Shown piece after piece: positions 36,199 through 45,254 of a stretch of 64,000 nt of DNA. The notes beneath the pieces are model-generated. The model had not been told where the DNA came from. It ran no database searches and worked only from the letters and a program-made list of their open reading frames with translations. A program made the position numbers and the translations under genes. Position 1 is the first letter of the stretch. The number at the start of each line of letters is the position of its first letter. The DNA is taken from the NCBI RefSeq assembly GCF_029223525.1, contig NZ_JARHTQ010000028.1, positions 1 to 64,000 on the forward strand. The letters run 5' to 3'. The DNA is from Streptantibioticus ferralitis. Lineage in GTDB: Bacteria; Actinomycetota; Actinomycetes; Streptomycetales; Streptomycetaceae.

Positions 36199-36256
36199 CT
36201 GGTCTCGTTCGGCCTGGTGTCGTTCGGCCTGGTGACTTCCGGCCTGGTCACTTCCT
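36199..36256. repeat. 15-bp tandem repeats (four copies)
   Basis: The units are CCTGGTCTCGTTCGG (36199), CCTGGTGTCGTTCGG (36214), CCTGGTGACTTCCGG (36229) and a final CCTGGTCACTTCC (36244). They lie at the 5' end of the DUF6153 gene and read in frame on the minus strand as TRP-x-x repeats if the longer start is used. Confidence 0.9.
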
Positions 36257-36385
36257 GGCATCTCCTGCCGCACGGGCAGCTTCGGGAAAAACACTACACA
36301 CCGCCACTGACAGCGACTCACCCCGGAATGCGTCGCCCGCAGCACCGCCAGACGATGGAGCCAGAGACCGACGGAACGGACCCCC

Positions 36386-37087
36386 ATGGCGTCATCCCCG
36401 CATCGCCGACGGCGGCCGGGCGACCACCGCCCTGTCCCGGCGCCGGTCACAGCCGTGCCACTGCTGCTCGGGGCCGTCGCGTACACCGCCTGGGTCCTGG
36501 AGGTCGTCCTCGCCGCCGCACTCGGCCCTCGGCGGGCCTACCGCAGCGAACTGGCCGCCGCCGACCAGCCGCTCGGCAGCCTGTTCCGCGCTACCGACCT
36601 GGTGGCGGGCCTGGTCGTACTCGCCGGATCCGCCCTCGAACTCCCGCTGCCGCCGCGCCGCTGCCGGTCCACGCCCGCCAGGACGGCCCTCGCGGTGAGC
36701 AGCACCGCCGCCATGCTCGCCGCCCGCACCGCGCTGGTGGCGTTCATCCTGGCGGCACGGCGGCACGGCTGGTGGCCGCCGCCGCACCGGGCCGGACCGC
36801 CCCTCGTCCCCGCCGAACCGGCCGTCACCGTATGGGCGTTGAGCGCCACGGCCGCCATCCGGACCGGGCGCGGCACTTTGTCGCTGGTGGCGGGGCAGCG
36901 GCTGCTGGCCCTGCTGGTAGCGGTATGGATCGGCACGCTGGCGGTCTGCGTCGCCCGCCGCCCGGCGCCGGGCGGTGCGGCCGATGGGCGGCGGGCCAGG
37001 GGCGCCGCCCAAAGCACCCCAGTTCGCCCGCCGGCCCGGGCGATGCCGCCCCGAGAGGGCTGTCACCCGAAGCTCCCGCCGCCATGA
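36386..37087 (+). CDS. Integral membrane protein of unknown function
   Basis: A 233-residue protein with about five hydrophobic helices: residues ~23-46, ~66-84, ~98-118, ~145-160 and ~170-195. The flanks are Pro/Arg-rich. The pattern recalls DUF998-type proteins but is not a secure match. No strong ribosome site is visible before ATG 36386. Its stop overlaps the following hydrolase start (ATGA), so both are made together. It is divergent from the copper pair across about 200 bp. Confidence 0.6.
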   Translation: MASSPHRRRRPGDHRPVPAPVTAVPLLLGAVAYTAWVLEVVLAAALGPRRAYRSELAAADQPLGSLFRATDLVAGLVVLAGSALELPLPPRRCRSTPARTALAVSSTAAMLAARTALVAFILAARRHGWWPPPHRAGPPLVPAEPAVTVWALSATAAIRTGRGTLSLVAGQRLLALLVAVWIGTLAVCVARRPAPGGAADGRRARGAAQSTPVRPPARAMPPREGCHPKLPPP

Positions 37088-37995
37088 CCGCCCGCGAACT
37101 CCCCAGGTGCGCCGCGCAGGGCACCGCTCCGCCCGGCCGCATCCTGCGCGTCGGCGGCACCGCGCTGCACGTACTGCGCGAGGGCGCGGGGCCGGTATGC
37201 GTACTCAGCGGCGGACTCGGGCTGAGCTGGTTCGACTGGGATCCGGTGATCCCGCTGGTCACGCCGTACCGCACGGTGGTGCGGTTCGACCGGCCCGGGT
37301 ACGGGTTCAGCGCCCCGCCGGTCGCCGTGCCCACCGCCGCCGCCGAGGCCGACCGGATCCGCCGGGTACTGGACGCGCTCGGCCTGCACGGACCGTGCAC
37401 CGTCGCCGGGCACGCCGTCGCGGGCTTCCACGCCGAGGCCTTCGCCCGGCTGTACCCCGAGCGCACGGCGGGCCTGCTGCTGGTGGACGCCAGTGCCGAG
37501 GAAGCCCCGGAGCCGCCCACGGCCAGCGGGCTGCGCACCGCCGCCGCACGGGCGCTGGCCGCAGCCCTGACCGCTGCCGCCGTGCCGTACGTCCTCGGGC
37601 CGACGAGCCGCCGTCTGGCGTGGAGCGCGACGACGCTGGCCGGCTGCGACCCGGCCTCCGCACCACTGGTGCGGCGCACTTACCGCACCGGCCGGGTGCT
37701 GCGCGCCACCTTGCTGGAGAACGCCCGCTACCCGGACATGGCGGCCGAGATCCACGAGCTGCGCACCCGTCGTCCGCTGCCCGCGGTCCCGGTGACCGTG
37801 CTGGCCGCGTACGACGGCAGCGGGTCACGCCGGGCGCTGCACTGGCTGCGCCGTCAGCTGTGTCTCGCCGACGAACTCGGCGCCCGATTCAAGATCGTCA
37901 CCCCGTCCGGGCACCTGATCATGATCGACCGTCCGCAGGCGGTGGCGTCCGCACTGCTCGACCCGGGCATTCCACTGGGGAGGGCGCGTACCTGA
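37084..37995 (+). CDS. Alpha/beta hydrolase-fold protein lacking the nucleophile
   Basis: A 303-residue alpha/beta hydrolase: oxyanion region LSGGLGLSWFDW, FDRPGYGFS, acid in AAYDGSG and catalytic His in TPSGHLI. The nucleophile elbow, normally G-x-S-x-G, reads GHAVAG: both the Ser and the following Gly are Ala. The protein is otherwise full length with an intact frame. It may be a non-catalytic binding partner or use another residue. ATG 37084 overlaps the membrane protein stop, so it probably works beside that protein. Confidence 0.85.
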   Translation: MTARELPRCAAQGTAPPGRILRVGGTALHVLREGAGPVCVLSGGLGLSWFDWDPVIPLVTPYRTVVRFDRPGYGFSAPPVAVPTAAAEADRIRRVLDALGLHGPCTVAGHAVAGFHAEAFARLYPERTAGLLLVDASAEEAPEPPTASGLRTAAARALAAALTAAAVPYVLGPTSRRLAWSATTLAGCDPASAPLVRRTYRTGRVLRATLLENARYPDMAAEIHELRTRRPLPAVPVTVLAAYDGSGSRRALHWLRRQLCLADELGARFKIVTPSGHLIMIDRPQAVASALLDPGIPLGRART

Positions 37996-38042
37996 AGTGC
38001 CAGCTCATGTTCCACAATGGCGGTAAGCGTGTGACGTTCCGC

Positions 38043-38058
38043 GTAACGCGTCGGAAAC
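38043..38058 (+). promoter_or_regulatory. GlnR-like box before glnA2
   Basis: GTAAC, six bases, GAAAC fits the streptomycete GlnR half-site pair gTnAC-n6-GaAAC exactly. A related GTGAC lies 12 bp upstream at 38031-38035. The centre is about 115 bp before the start codon. Confidence 0.6.
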
Positions 38059-38164
38059 CCTTCTCGGTGATACTGGTGTGCTCTGGGCAGCGCTCCGCTA
38101 CAGTGCGCCGATCCCGGCGAGCAAGCCGTCTGACCTGCCCGTCTGACCTGCGAGGATAGAGCCC

Positions 38165-39526
38165 ATGGATAAGCAGCAGGAGTTCGTGCTCCGGACGCTG
38201 GAGGAGCGCGACATCCGCTTCGTACGGCTGTGGTTCACCGATGTGCTGGGCTTCCTGAAGTCCGTCGCGGTGGCGCCCGCCGAGCTTGAGCAGGCATTCG
38301 ACGAGGGCATCGGGTTCGACGGCTCCGCGATCGAGGGCTTCGCCCGCGTCTACGAGTCCGACATGCTGGCCAAGCCGGACCCGGGCACCTTCCAGATCCT
38401 GCCGTGGCGCGCCGAGTCCCCGGGCACCGCCCGGATGTTCTGCGACATCCTCATGCCGGACGGCTCGCCGTCGTACGCGGACCCGCGCTATGTGCTCAAG
38501 CGGACCCTGTCCAGGACCTCGGACCTCGGGTTCACCTTCTACACCCACCCCGAGATCGAGTTCTTCCTGCTGAAGGACAAGCCGGCGGACGGCACCCGGC
38601 CCACCCCGGCCGACTCCTCCGGCTACTTCGACCACACCCCGCAGCACGTCGGCCAGGACTTCCGGCGGCAGGCCATCACCATGCTGGAGTCCATGGGCAT
38701 CTCGGTGGAGTTCTCCCACCACGAGGGTGCGCCCGGCCAGCAGGAGATCGACCTGCGGTACGCGGACGCGCTGTCCACGGCCGACAACATCATGACGTTC
38801 CGGCTGGTGATGAAGCAGGTCGCGCTGGAGCAGGGGGTGCAGGCCACCTTCATGCCCAAGCCGTTCTCGGAGTACCCCGGCTCGGGGATGCACACCCACC
38901 TGTCCCTCTTCGAGGGCGACCGCAACGCGTTCCACGAGTCCGGCGCCGAGTACCAACTCTCCAAGGTCGGCCGCTCGTTCATCGCCGGACTGCTGCACCA
39001 CGCCGGTGAGATCTCCGCGGTCACCAACCAGTGGGTCAACTCCTACAAGCGCATCTGGGGCGGCTCCCAGCGCACCGCGGGCGCGGGCGGCGAGGCCCCC
39101 TCGTACATCTGCTGGGGCCACAACAACCGCTCCGCCCTCATCCGGGTCCCGATGTACAAGCCCGGCAAGACCGTCTCCACCCGTGTCGAGGTCCGCTCCA
39201 TCGACTCCGGCGCCAACCCCTATCTGACCTACGCGGTGCTGCTCGCCGCCGGTCTCAAGGGCGTTGAGGAGGGCTACGAACTCCCGGCGGGCGCGGACGA
39301 CGACGTCTGGGCACTGTCCGACGCGGAGCGCCGCGCCCTGGGCATCGAGCCCCTGCCGCAGAACCTGGGCGAGGCGATCGCCCTGATGGAGCGCAGCGAA
39401 CTGGTCGCCGAGACGCTCGGGGAGCATGTCTTCGACTTCTTCCTGCGCAACAAGAAGCAGGAGTGGGAGGAGTACCGGTCGGAGGTCACCCCGTTCGAAC
39501 TGCGGAAGAACCTGCCGGTGCTGTAG
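38165..39526 (+). CDS. glnA2: Glutamine synthetase-like protein GlnA2
   Basis: A 453-residue GSI-type enzyme. The beta-grasp region FDGSAIEGFARV, the ATP/metal blocks EIEFFLL, EGAPGQQEIDL and MPKPFSEYPGSGMHTHLS, and the NNRSALIRVP latch are all present. At the position of the adenylylated Tyr it has DDDVWALSDAE, so GlnE should not modify it. In S. coelicolor the GlnA2-type protein has been reported as a gamma-glutamylpolyamine synthetase. A GlnR-like box lies upstream and a hairpin downstream. The regulator glnE follows 1.6 kb later. Confidence 0.9.
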   Translation: MDKQQEFVLRTLEERDIRFVRLWFTDVLGFLKSVAVAPAELEQAFDEGIGFDGSAIEGFARVYESDMLAKPDPGTFQILPWRAESPGTARMFCDILMPDGSPSYADPRYVLKRTLSRTSDLGFTFYTHPEIEFFLLKDKPADGTRPTPADSSGYFDHTPQHVGQDFRRQAITMLESMGISVEFSHHEGAPGQQEIDLRYADALSTADNIMTFRLVMKQVALEQGVQATFMPKPFSEYPGSGMHTHLSLFEGDRNAFHESGAEYQLSKVGRSFIAGLLHHAGEISAVTNQWVNSYKRIWGGSQRTAGAGGEAPSYICWGHNNRSALIRVPMYKPGKTVSTRVEVRSIDSGANPYLTYAVLLAAGLKGVEEGYELPAGADDDVWALSDAERRALGIEPLPQNLGEAIALMERSELVAETLGEHVFDFFLRNKKQEWEEYRSEVTPFELRKNLPVL

Positions 39527-39753
39527 GTGCGCGGGTCAGAGCGCGACGACGCTTCGGGCCAGCGGCGGTGAACCGCTGGCCGGGCCGAACTCCTGAAGCG
39601 GTGGCCCGTGTCCCGCGACGTCTCCAGCCTTCAGGCATGTGCCGATACGCGACAGCGGCGACTTCCGCCCTGCCATCGGAGGCGCAGACCGTCTGGATTC
39701 TGGCCGCCGCCGTCGGTCCGCCAGTTGAGGAGGACGCATCAGCTTCCCTGAAC

Positions 39754-39795
39754 GTGAGTGCCCGCCTTGCCACGCGCGGCAAAGCGGGCACTCAC
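39754..39795. terminator. Strong hairpin downstream of glnA2
   Basis: GTGAGTGCCCGC (39754-39765) pairs perfectly with GCGGGCACTCAC (39784-39795), and inside it TTGCC pairs with GGCAA. It lies 228 nt after glnA2 and directly before the phosphatase remnant. Confidence 0.65.
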
Positions 39796-39978
39796 GCGAG
39801 TGGCGCCCCGCCACGGCCGTCGCTCGGTCGCGGCCCGGCGGCGTCATCGTGCACTGCGCCGCCGGGCGCGACCGTAGGGGGCTGGCCACCCGAACGGCTC
39901 GACGCCGAGGCCTGCTTGACCGCGGCGGGCGTGTCCGAGGAGGACGTCGCGGCGCTGTGCGTCAGGCTGGTCGGCTGA
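39796..39978 (+). pseudogene. Tyrosine-protein phosphatase remnant
   Basis: One frame reads ATAVARSRPGGVIVHCAAGRDR, which contains the Cys-x5-Arg phosphatase loop (HCAAGRDR). The next residue is Arg where Thr/Ser is normal. After RGLAT the similarity jumps to another frame, ERLDAEACLTAAGVSEEDVAAL, ending at TGA 39976-39978. The N-terminal ~150 residues of the family are absent and the segment between loop and tail is deleted. No intact gene fills 39527-39984. Confidence 0.75.
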
Positions 39979-39984
39979 CGGAGG

Positions 39985-40860
39985 TCAGTTCCAGATGCCG
40001 GTGATGTCGGATGCTGAGGCCGCGTTTCCGGCGTAGGTCAGGCCGTTCATGTCCTCGATGGTGCGCAGCAGGTCGTAGTGGCTGTAGGTGGTGGACGAGC
40101 TGCTGCCCGCTGTGACCGGCTGGCCGTACAGGACCGTCGGGATGTTGTTGGTGTCCGTTCCCTCGTCCTCGTCGAAGGTGACGATCAGGACGCTGTTGTG
40201 GGTCTGGGCCCAACTGGCATAGCCGCCGAGGTTGTTCTGCAGCCAGGTGTCACCGGTGCTGACCGAGCAGTCGTGCATGTCGTTGCAGAGGTTCGGGACC
40301 ACGAACGACACCTGCGGCAACTGCGAGTAGTCCGTGGGGAATTGGTCGAACGTGTTCGCCGACGACGTCGGGACGTTGCTGAAGCCGAACCACGGGTTGT
40401 GCTTCTGCGCGTAGTCGCCGGTGCGACAGACCGTGTCGCCCTGACTGGGCAGCGACTCGTTGTAGCTGGCCCAGTTCTTGCCCGCGGCCGTCAGTTCCGA
40501 GCCGAGGTTCTCCGCCGAGCTGAAGCCGGGGGTGACGCAGGAGTCGTCGGTGATGCCCTGGGTGTCGCCGGAGAACAGCGCGTAGTAGTTGGGCTGGCTC
40601 GGATGGGTTTCCGCGTGCATGTCGGTCAGGTTCGCGCCGCCGCTCACCAGCGAGTTGATGTAGGGAGCGTTGGAGCTGCCGATGACCTGGTCGTACCCGT
40701 GGTTCTCCAGCATCACGACGATGACGTGGTCCGGCGTGGGAACGCCGTTCGCCGCGTGGGCCGGGGTGGCGACGGTGCCCGCCCAGGCGGCGGCCAGCGC
40801 GACGGCGGACGCCAGAGCGGTGAGGGCACGACGAGACGTACGAAGATTGGTGCTGGGCAC
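39985..40860 (-). CDS. Secreted phosphoesterase (acid phosphatase/phospholipase C family)
   Basis: A 291-residue exported enzyme of the PF04185 phosphoesterase family. The signal peptide contains SRRA and ends near THAHA-like PAHA, compatible with Tat export. The catalytic block is VIVVMLENHGYDQVIG; VTFDEDEGTD and the YSHYDLLRTIED end supply further metal ligands. It is shorter than phospholipase C and closer to AcpA-type acid phosphatases. GTG 40860 has GGAGG 5 nt upstream. It would release phosphate outside the cell. Confidence 0.85.
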   Translation of the reverse strand: MPSTNLRTSRRALTALASAVALAAAWAGTVATPAHAANGVPTPDHVIVVMLENHGYDQVIGSSNAPYINSLVSGGANLTDMHAETHPSQPNYYALFSGDTQGITDDSCVTPGFSSAENLGSELTAAGKNWASYNESLPSQGDTVCRTGDYAQKHNPWFGFSNVPTSSANTFDQFPTDYSQLPQVSFVVPNLCNDMHDCSVSTGDTWLQNNLGGYASWAQTHNSVLIVTFDEDEGTDTNNIPTVLYGQPVTAGSSSSTTYSHYDLLRTIEDMNGLTYAGNAASASDITGIWN

Positions 40861-41130
40861 TGCGGCCTCCGTGTCTGTGGGGAAGTACCGGGGCTGTGCG
40901 TGCGGAGCTCCGCCAGACTAGGAGTGGCGCCGTACCGCGGTCTGTGCTCGAACGGTGAAGATCTGGGGAACGCTACGGATACGCGCGAGGCGGCCGAAGG
41001 ACGACGCTGAAGGACGGTGGTGACGTACCGGGTCGGGCCCCCGCCGGATACGCTCGCGGCGGACGCTGCGAGCGATCAAGGCGCCGCGGACCGACGACGC
41101 ACCCGGGGCGATCAAGAGGAGGACGGGCCC

Positions 41131-44130
41131 ATGCTGGAAGGGCGGCGCAGCAGTACGTTCAGCAAGCTGCTGCGGCACGGGTTCACCGACCCGGACGCGG
41201 CCGAGCGGCTGCTCGACGTCCCCGAGTTGTCGGCGGCGCGCGGCGATTCGGTGCTGCTGGACGCGCTCGGTGCGACCGCCGACCCCGATCTGGCGCTGCG
41301 CGGTCTGGTGCGGATGGTCGAGGCGCAGGAGCCCGCCGAGCGGCAGGCCCTGTTGGACACCCTGACCGGGTCCAAACCACTGCGCGACCGGCTGCTCGGT
41401 GTGCTGGGCTCCTCCGAGGCGCTCGGCGACCATCTGGCGCGGCATCCGCGCGACTGGCACGCCCTGGTGACCTACGAGTCGACCGATCTGCACCCCGGGA
41501 TCGAGGAGTTCGAGCGCGGCCTGCGCCAGGGCATGGCGGACATGCCGGGCGCCGCCCCCGAGGACGCGCTGCGCGCCGCCTACCGCCGCTGCCTGCTGGC
41601 GATCGCCGCCCGCGACGTCTGCGGCACCAGCGACCTCGCGGAGACCGCCGCCGAGCTCGCCGACCTCGCCACCGCGACGCTGCGCGCGGCGCTCGCCATC
41701 GCCGAGGCCGAGCAGCCCGCGGACGCCGCCGCATGCCGACTCGCGGTGATCGCCATGGGCAAGGCGGGCGGACGCGAGCTGAACTACGAGTCCGACGTGG
41801 ACGTGATCTTCGTCGCCGAAACCCCGGACGGCGGCGACGAGGGCAAGGCACTGCGGGCGGCGACCCGGCTGGCCGCCCGTATGATGCGGGTCTGCTCGGC
41901 GACCACCTCAGAAGGCACCATCTGGGAGGTCGACGCCAACCTGCGCCCCGAGGGCAAGAACGGCCCCCTGGTACGCACCCTCACCAGCCATCTCGCGTAC
42001 TACCGGCGGTGGGCCAAGACCTGGGAGTTCCAGGCCCTGCTCAAGGCCCGCGCGGTCGCGGGCGACCCGGCTCTTGGCCAGGCCTACATCGAGACGCTCT
42101 CACCGATGGTCTGGCAGGCCGCCGAGCGCGAGCACTTCGTCACCGACGTACAGGAGATGCGCCGCCGTGTGGTGGACAACATCCCCGCCGCGCATCTGGA
42201 CCGCGAACTCAAACTCGGCCCGGGAGGCCTGCGCGACGTCGAATTCGCCGTCCAGCTCCTGCAGTTGGTGCACGGCCGCACCGACCCGGCGCTACGCAGC
42301 GGCACCACGCTGACCGCCTTGAGCCAGCTCGCCGAGGGCGGCTACGTGGGTCGCGCGGACGCCGCCGCGCTGGACGCCGCGTACCGGTTCCTGCGCTCCA
42401 TGGAACACCGCATACAGCTCTACAAGTTGCGGCGTACCCACCTGGTGCCCGAGGGCGACGCGGATCTGCGCCGACTCGGTAGATCGCTGGGCTTCCGCTC
42501 GGATCCGGTGGCCGAGCTGAACCGGGAGTGGCGGCGGCACGCGGTGGAGGTGCGGCGGCTGCACGAGAAGCTGTTCTACCGTCCGCTGCTCGACGCCTTC
42601 GCCCAGCTCGAACCCGGCGCCGCCCGGCTCAGCCCGGACGCCGCCCGGCAGCGGCTGGAAGCGCTCGGCTACGCGGACCCGGCCTCCGCGCTGCGCCACC
42701 TGGAGGCGCTGGCCTCCGGCGTCAGCCGCAAGGCGGCGATCCAGCGCACGTTGCTGCCGGTGCTGCTCGGCTGGTTCGCCGACTCCGCCGACCCGGACGC
42801 CGGTCTGCTGAACTTCCGCAAGGTGTCGGACGCCCTGGGCCGCACCCCCTGGTACCTGCGGCTGCTACGGGACGAGGGCGCCGCCGCCGAGAACCTGGCC
42901 CGGGTGCTCTCCGCCGGACGCCTCGCCCCCGATCTGCTGCTGCGCGCCCCCGAGGCGGTCGCACTGCTCGGCGACCCCGAAGGACTGCGGCCGCGCGCCC
43001 TGCCCGCGCTGGAACAGGAGGTGCTGGCCGCCGTCAAGCGCGCCGACACCGCGGAGACCGCCGTCACCGTGGTGCGCGGTGTGCGCCGCCGTGAGCTGTT
43101 CCGTACCGCGGCGGCCGATCTGACCGGCGGCTTCCATCCCGAGGACGACCCCGGCGCGGCCGTGGACGCGGTCGGTACCGCCATCTCCGACCTGACCACC
43201 GCGACCCTCGCGGGCGCCCTGCAGGCCGCCGTCAACGCCGTCGGCGCGGGGGAGCCGCTGCCGACCCGGATCGCCGTCATCGGGATGGGCCGCTTCGGCG
43301 GCCGTGAGCTCGGCTACGGATCCGACGCCGATGTGCTGTTCGTCCATGAGCCGGTGCCGGGCGCCGAGGAGCACGAGGCCGCCAAGGCAGGGCTGAAGGT
43401 CGCCAACGAACTGCGCAGGCTACTGCAGATTCCCACGACCGACCCGCCGCTGATCGTCGACGCCGATCTGCGCCCGGAGGGCAAGAGCGGCCCGCTGGTG
43501 CGCTCGCTCGCCTCGTACGCCGCCTACTACCGGCGCTGGGCGCTGGTGTGGGAGAGCCAGGCGCTGCTGCGCGCGGCACCGGCGGCCGGTGACCCCGATC
43601 TGGGCGCGCGGTTCATCGAGCTGGTCGACCCGCTGCGGTACCCGGCCGAGGGGCTCGGCGAGGAGGCGGTACGCGAGATCCGGCGGCTCAAGGCCCGGAT
43701 GGAGGCCGAGCGACTGCCGCGCGGCGCCGACCCCACCACCCACACCAAGCTCGGCCGCGGCGGACTGTCCGACGTGGAGTGGACGGTACAACTGCTGCAG
43801 TTGCGGCACGGCTGGGTCGAGCCCGGTCTGCGCACCACCCGCACCCGGGAGGCGCTGGCCGCCGCCTGCGCGGCCGGTCTGGTCGACGCCGAGGACGCCG
43901 CCATCCTGGACGAGGCCTGGGTGCTGGCCACCCGGGTGCGGAACGCGGTCATGCTGGTGCGCGGCCGCCCCGGCGACACCTTCCCCAGCGACGGACGGGA
44001 GCTGGCGGCGGTCGGCCGCTACCTCGGCTACGGAGCCGGGCAGGTGGGCGCCATGGTGGACGACTACCGCCGTATCACCCGGCGCGCCCGGGCGGTGGTG
44101 GAGCGCCGCTTCTACGAGTACGAAGCGTAG
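41131..44130 (+). CDS. glnE: Glutamine synthetase adenylyltransferase/adenylyl-removing enzyme
   Basis: A 999-residue protein that adds AMP to, and removes it from, the regulatory Tyr of GlnA. The two nucleotidyltransferase domains are visible: N-terminal MGKAGGRELNYESDVDVIFV and C-terminal MGRFGGRELGYGSDADVLFV. Each is followed by a helical GlnD/GlnE bundle (LGPGGLRDVEFAVQLLQL and LGRGGLSDVEWTVQLLQL). ATG 41131 has AGAGGAGG upstream; the 38 in-frame residues before it are Arg/Asp-rich noise. Its target glnA is 10 kb to the right. Confidence 0.96.
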   Translation: MLEGRRSSTFSKLLRHGFTDPDAAERLLDVPELSAARGDSVLLDALGATADPDLALRGLVRMVEAQEPAERQALLDTLTGSKPLRDRLLGVLGSSEALGDHLARHPRDWHALVTYESTDLHPGIEEFERGLRQGMADMPGAAPEDALRAAYRRCLLAIAARDVCGTSDLAETAAELADLATATLRAALAIAEAEQPADAAACRLAVIAMGKAGGRELNYESDVDVIFVAETPDGGDEGKALRAATRLAARMMRVCSATTSEGTIWEVDANLRPEGKNGPLVRTLTSHLAYYRRWAKTWEFQALLKARAVAGDPALGQAYIETLSPMVWQAAEREHFVTDVQEMRRRVVDNIPAAHLDRELKLGPGGLRDVEFAVQLLQLVHGRTDPALRSGTTLTALSQLAEGGYVGRADAAALDAAYRFLRSMEHRIQLYKLRRTHLVPEGDADLRRLGRSLGFRSDPVAELNREWRRHAVEVRRLHEKLFYRPLLDAFAQLEPGAARLSPDAARQRLEALGYADPASALRHLEALASGVSRKAAIQRTLLPVLLGWFADSADPDAGLLNFRKVSDALGRTPWYLRLLRDEGAAAENLARVLSAGRLAPDLLLRAPEAVALLGDPEGLRPRALPALEQEVLAAVKRADTAETAVTVVRGVRRRELFRTAAADLTGGFHPEDDPGAAVDAVGTAISDLTTATLAGALQAAVNAVGAGEPLPTRIAVIGMGRFGGRELGYGSDADVLFVHEPVPGAEEHEAAKAGLKVANELRRLLQIPTTDPPLIVDADLRPEGKSGPLVRSLASYAAYYRRWALVWESQALLRAAPAAGDPDLGARFIELVDPLRYPAEGLGEEAVREIRRLKARMEAERLPRGADPTTHTKLGRGGLSDVEWTVQLLQLRHGWVEPGLRTTRTREALAAACAAGLVDAEDAAILDEAWVLATRVRNAVMLVRGRPGDTFPSDGRELAAVGRYLGYGAGQVGAMVDDYRRITRRARAVVERRFYEYEA

Positions 44131-44137
44131 ACGTCGG

Positions 44138-45055
44138 TTACGCGGTGGCCTTGGCGGTCTTCGCCACGTACCGCGGCAGCCGGTACATGAAACGCCCGTA
44201 CACCGCGTAGGAGACCGAGAACCCTATGGCGAGGCAGACCACGCCGCCCAGCGCGTCCAGCCAGAAGTGGTTGGCGGTGGAGATGATCACGACCAGGGTG
44301 GTCACCGGATACAGCACCCCCAGCACCCGCGCCCACGGCGGGCGGGCCAACGTCGCGATGGTGATGCCGCACCACAGCGACCAGCCGATGTGCATCGACG
44401 GCATCGCCGCGAACTGGTTGGAGACATGGGCCAGATCGCCGGACGCCATCGAACCCCAGGTGTGGTGCACGGCGACGGTGTCGACGAAACCGGGGCCGCC
44501 CCGCATCAGCCGCGGCGGCGCCAGCGGGAAGAAGTAGAAACCCACCAACGCGATACCGGTGGTCGCGAAAATGGTGAGCCGAGCCGACGCGTACCGCCCC
44601 GGATGTCGGCGGAACAGCCAGACGAGCACCGCGATCGTCATGATGAAGTGCAGCGTCGCGTAGTAGTAGTTCATACCCACGATCAGCCACGTCACGGAGT
44701 TAATAGCGTGGTTGACGTGCTGTTCCACGGCAACGCCGATGGACTGCTCCAAGTGCCAGACCTGGAGCGCGTGATGCATCGCGGACTTCTCCTGCTCGGG
44801 CACCGCGTTGCGTACCAGCGAGTACACCCAGTAGCTGACGCCGATGAGCAGAATCTCGAACCACAGGCGGGGTCTGCGGGGTTTGCGAAGCCGGGAGATC
44901 AGCGTGCGCTGCACCTCCGTGCGGCGGTCCTCACGCGCTGCTCCATCGGCTTCGATGGAACCGGTGGAGCGCGCAGGGACGGCCGTACGGCCTTCCAGGA
45001 TCTTCGCTGTCGGTTCCCCCATAGGCGGACAGTCTGCCAGATGCTCTCCACTCAC
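44138..45055 (-). CDS. PAP2-superfamily membrane phosphatase / inositol phosphotransferase-like
   Basis: A 305-residue protein with about six helices after a charged N-terminus of ~60 residues. The PAP2 motifs are PSMHIGWSLWC (C2, with catalytic His) and HFWLDALGG (C3, His and Asp). It resembles actinobacterial AUR1-like proteins that transfer inositol phosphate or dephosphorylate lipids. GTG 45055 with AAGGGA upstream is chosen; ATG 45022 is possible. It ends 8 bp from the convergent glnE gene. Confidence 0.82.
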   Translation of the reverse strand: MSGEHLADCPPMGEPTAKILEGRTAVPARSTGSIEADGAAREDRRTEVQRTLISRLRKPRRPRLWFEILLIGVSYWVYSLVRNAVPEQEKSAMHHALQVWHLEQSIGVAVEQHVNHAINSVTWLIVGMNYYYATLHFIMTIAVLVWLFRRHPGRYASARLTIFATTGIALVGFYFFPLAPPRLMRGGPGFVDTVAVHHTWGSMASGDLAHVSNQFAAMPSMHIGWSLWCGITIATLARPPWARVLGVLYPVTTLVVIISTANHFWLDALGGVVCLAIGFSVSYAVYGRFMYRLPRYVAKTAKATA

Positions 45056-45254
45056 AGATCATCCCTTGGTCGGGTCTTCGACATCCCGAGTACGCCTCAG
45101 GTCCGACTGCGAGTGCGGTTTCGGATGCCACGCGACCCAACGGGCCGGGAGCCGACAAATCGGGAACCGCGCAGAATCGTGGGAACCTACGAGCCCAGTC
45201 CGATCATGATCCCATACGCCCGAACGGGTGAATCGTGGGCGCCGCGGCCGAGGC

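Noticed and set aside
34042-37995. A 1317-codon open frame on the plus strand across nadE-copper oxidase spacer and beyond
   Set aside because: It runs antisense through the multicopper oxidase and its partner. Only the last 303 codons, from 37084, read as a real protein. Long antisense frames are expected at this G/C content.
39463-39978. 171-codon frame after glnA2 as an intact gene
   Set aside because: It starts inside glnA2 in another frame and only its last 30 codons match a protein family; the phosphatase loop is in a different frame, so it is a relic.
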